A DNA stretch of 6,390 bases from Geoglobus sp. Lineage in GTDB: Archaea > Halobacteriota > Archaeoglobi > Archaeoglobales > Archaeoglobaceae. A model generated the notes under the pieces. It did not search any database, was not told the DNA's origin, and was given only the letters and a program-made list of their open reading frames with translations. The stretch covers positions 1-6,390 of the forward strand of contig WAJY01000176.1 of assembly GCA_015523645.1 (NCBI GenBank), given 5' to 3'. A program made the translations under genes and the position numbers. Positions 5,332 to 6,390 of this stretch are shown piece after piece (position 1 is the stretch's first letter; each line of letters starts with the position of its first letter).

Positions 5332-5565
5332 TCAGAACTTCGCCCCTGTTAGTGTCTTTGTATCTATAACACCATCTATTGCCCTAATCTTCTTAACAAC
5401 TACATCACTGAGCTCCTCAAAATCCTTCACAACTATTTTCGCTATCAGATCATACTCCCCAAAGAGGGGATAGAGCTCGTCAACCTCACTCAGCTTTAAC
5501 AGAGCATCGTAAACCTTCCTCTCCTTCCTAGGCATGACCTTGATCAAAACAAAACCCAATGCCAT
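5332..5565 (-). CDS. Stand-alone RAM (Lrp/AsnC ligand-binding) domain protein
   Basis: A 77-residue protein consisting only of the Lrp/AsnC effector domain, without the helix-turn-helix of full regulators. Seen: the opening strand ALGFVLIKV (2-10), the helix RKVYDALLKLSEV (16-28), the signature LFGEYDLIAKI (34-44), and IRAIDGVIDTKTLTG (60-74). Such domains usually form dimers or higher oligomers with amino acids bound at the interface. They may bind to full Lrp proteins or act as free sensors. The frame stays open back to 5628, but the extra 21 residues do not look like the family, and a TATA box is centred 27 bp before ATG 5565; I take 5565 as the start. It forms a two-gene unit with the ACT-DUF5612 gene 2 bp downstream. 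Confidence 0.9.
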   Translation of the reverse strand: MALGFVLIKVMPRKERKVYDALLKLSEVDELYPLFGEYDLIAKIVVKDFEELSDVVVKKIRAIDGVIDTKTLTGAKF

Positions 5566-5585
5566 GAATCTAGCTTTTCTCTCCA

Positions 5586-5599
5586 AAATTTTAAAACTT
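5586..5599 (-). promoter_or_regulatory. TATA box of the RAM gene inside the end of the PrsW gene
   Basis: TTTTAAAA (5589-5596), flanked by AAGT and TTTGG on the minus strand, is centred 27 bp before the RAM ATG at 5565. The TAA stop of the upstream PrsW gene (5593-5591) lies inside this box. The RAM/ACT pair can therefore be transcribed separately from prsW, without a leader. Confidence 0.6.
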
Positions 5600-6220
5600 T
5601 CGCATGAGATAATACTCCACCTTTTCAACGTCCTCTCTCATTCCAAGCCTGATGAAAATGTAGATCAAGAGAATGTTGAATGTTATGAGCAATGGAAGGA
5701 AATATCCTTGAATTGCTGAAAGATTCCAAGCGAGATGCAGGAGTGATGCAACAAGAAGGTAGGGAAAAACGGATTTTGTTTTTCCCTCAGCCTTGAGTCC
5801 GAGACCAACACCAGAAAGTGATGTGAATGCTGAATGAGCTATTGGTGTAAGGATTGCTCTAACTATTGCAATTTCCTTTCCAAAGCTCAAACCGTATACA
5901 AGGTTCTCAAATGCTGAAAAACCGAGACCTGCAGACACTCCGTAAACAACCCCATCCATTATACCATCCATCTGCCCTCTTTTGTATGGTATGAGTATTG
6001 CAAGAAACTTTGCAAATTCCTCGACAAATGGAGCAACAAAGAGTGAATGGCTGAGAAGGAAGTATTCCACCACTGCAGATACTCCCGGAGATACTGTTGA
6101 GGAGAAGATGAAAGTGATGATGACATAAAGCTTTGGCTCGGGCTCAATCTTATCTTTGTGATAAACATACCAAAGCATGAAGAGGGTGGGTGCATAAGCG
6201 AGAAACAGATAGATCAGCAT
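5591..6220 (-). CDS. prsW: PrsW-family intramembrane glutamic protease
   Basis: A polytopic membrane protein of 209 residues belonging to the PrsW branch of the CPBP/PrsW membrane proteases. Seen: TM1 at about 2-20 followed by YHKDKIEPEPK (20-30), the family-typical D-x-x-E-P-E-P; the first catalytic motif PFVEEFAKF (64-72; E67, E68, K71); QMDGIMDGVVYGVSAGLGFSAFENL (83-107; D85, D89, E105, N106); H129 in PIAHSAFTSLSG; and H162/N166 in LHLAWN. Several further hydrophobic helices run to about 191, then a charged cytoplasmic tail. All key residues are present, so it is probably active. Bacillus PrsW cleaves the anti-sigma-W factor RsiW; archaea lack sigma factors, so the substrate is unknown. 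ATG 6220 has a TATA-like box 25 bp upstream and no ribosome binding site. The end overlaps the RAM promoter. Confidence 0.9.
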   Translation of the reverse strand: MLIYLFLAYAPTLFMLWYVYHKDKIEPEPKLYVIITFIFSSTVSPGVSAVVEYFLLSHSLFVAPFVEEFAKFLAILIPYKRGQMDGIMDGVVYGVSAGLGFSAFENLVYGLSFGKEIAIVRAILTPIAHSAFTSLSGVGLGLKAEGKTKSVFPYLLVASLLHLAWNLSAIQGYFLPLLITFNILLIYIFIRLGMREDVEKVEYYLMRKF

Positions 6221-6240
6221 GAATCAAATTACAGCATGCC

Positions 6241-6249
6241 AATATTAAA
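6241..6249 (-). promoter_or_regulatory. TATA box of prsW (leaderless)
   Basis: The minus strand reads TTTAATATT, preceded by AAAAG, centred 25 bp before the prsW ATG at 6220. It lies in the 37-bp gap after the preceding gene, so prsW need not depend on read-through. Confidence 0.6.
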
Positions 6250-6257
6250 CTTTTAAT

Positions 6258-6390
6258 TTAGGGGATCAGCCTGTTCCTGGCAGACTTATACTCTGCTATA
6301 AGCTTTTCTATTCTCTCAATACTCCTTTTTTCTGCCAGTTCCCTTGCTTTCAAAAGCTCTTTCTCAAGATCTTCAGAATGCACAAGCGCA
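6258..6390 (-). CDS. C-terminal end of an unidentified gene (cut by window edge)
   Basis: An open frame enters from the right edge and ends in TAA at 6260-6258, giving the last 43 residues of a protein. The fragment begins ALVHSEDLEKE and continues highly charged and helical, with no glycine and with proline only as the last residue; a coiled coil or long amphipathic C-terminal helix is likely (EKRSIERIEKLIAEYKSARN). The codon pattern and the clean stop before the prsW promoter support a real gene. I do not recognise the family, and the visible part is too short to assign a function. Confidence 0.7.
   Translation of the reverse strand, partial: ALVHSEDLEKELLKARELAEKRSIERIEKLIAEYKSARNRLIP

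Noticed and set aside
6105..6130. GTGATGATGA as a C box of a C/D guide RNA
   Set aside because: It lies antisense within prsW, and I found no properly spaced D box (CTGA) or C'/D' pair downstream.
1..6390. CRISPR arrays, tRNA or rRNA genes, insertion sequences, integrase or toxin-antitoxin genes
   Set aside because: No regularly spaced repeats, no tRNA-like cloverleaf, no transposase motifs and no toxin or antitoxin gene were seen on either strand.

Overview
The window looks like archaeal chromosome, most likely from the order Archaeoglobales. The archaeal signs are AT-rich TATA boxes about 25 bp upstream of most start codons, a stand-alone RAM domain gene, an ACT-DUF5612 gene and a DRG-type GTPase. 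The most specific clue is an exact CTAAC-N5-GTTAG operator at the small heat-shock gene, the motif reported for the Archaeoglobus fulgidus heat-shock regulator HSR1 (AF1298). Species cannot be fixed from the sequence alone.

Layout, left to right. The 5' end of ilvD (-, cut by the window edge) and a DsrE-like gene (-) are separated by about 200 bp rich in inverted repeats. A second intergenic region of about 200 bp divides the DsrE-like gene from a divergent hsp20 gene (+). hsp20 converges on a DRG-family GTPase (-), which follows a leuC-type dehydratase large subunit (-) after 46 bp. Divergent from leuC is an unassigned gene (+) for a membrane-anchored extracytoplasmic protein. It converges on a block read leftward: a fragment of an unknown coiled-coil gene at the right edge, a PrsW-type membrane protease, a RAM domain protein, and an ACT-DUF5612 protein starting 2 bp after the RAM stop. 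No gene-free stretch exceeds 300 bp; the two longest are about 200 bp each and hold promoters, short inverted repeats and little else.

Functional links. ilvD and leuC both serve branched-chain amino acid synthesis but are transcribed separately here, and no leuD lies beside leuC. The RAM and ACT-DUF5612 genes form a tight pair of predicted small-molecule (probably amino-acid) sensing domains without a DNA-binding or catalytic domain I recognise. hsp20 is a stress gene with its own operator.

A recurring feature is that seven genes have a TATA-like box centred about 23-28 bp before the ATG, so their transcripts should be leaderless. hsp20 is the exception, with a leader of about 30 nt and a full Shine-Dalgarno sequence. 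These positions also settle starts: RAM at 5565 (not 5628), DRG at 2570 and hsp20 at 1066.

The gene content is mostly ordinary. I do not see a clear novel multi-gene system. The best leads are the HSR1-type operator, the repeat modules either side of the DsrE-like gene, the RAM/ACT-DUF5612 pair, and a possible degenerate transglutaminase-like protein.
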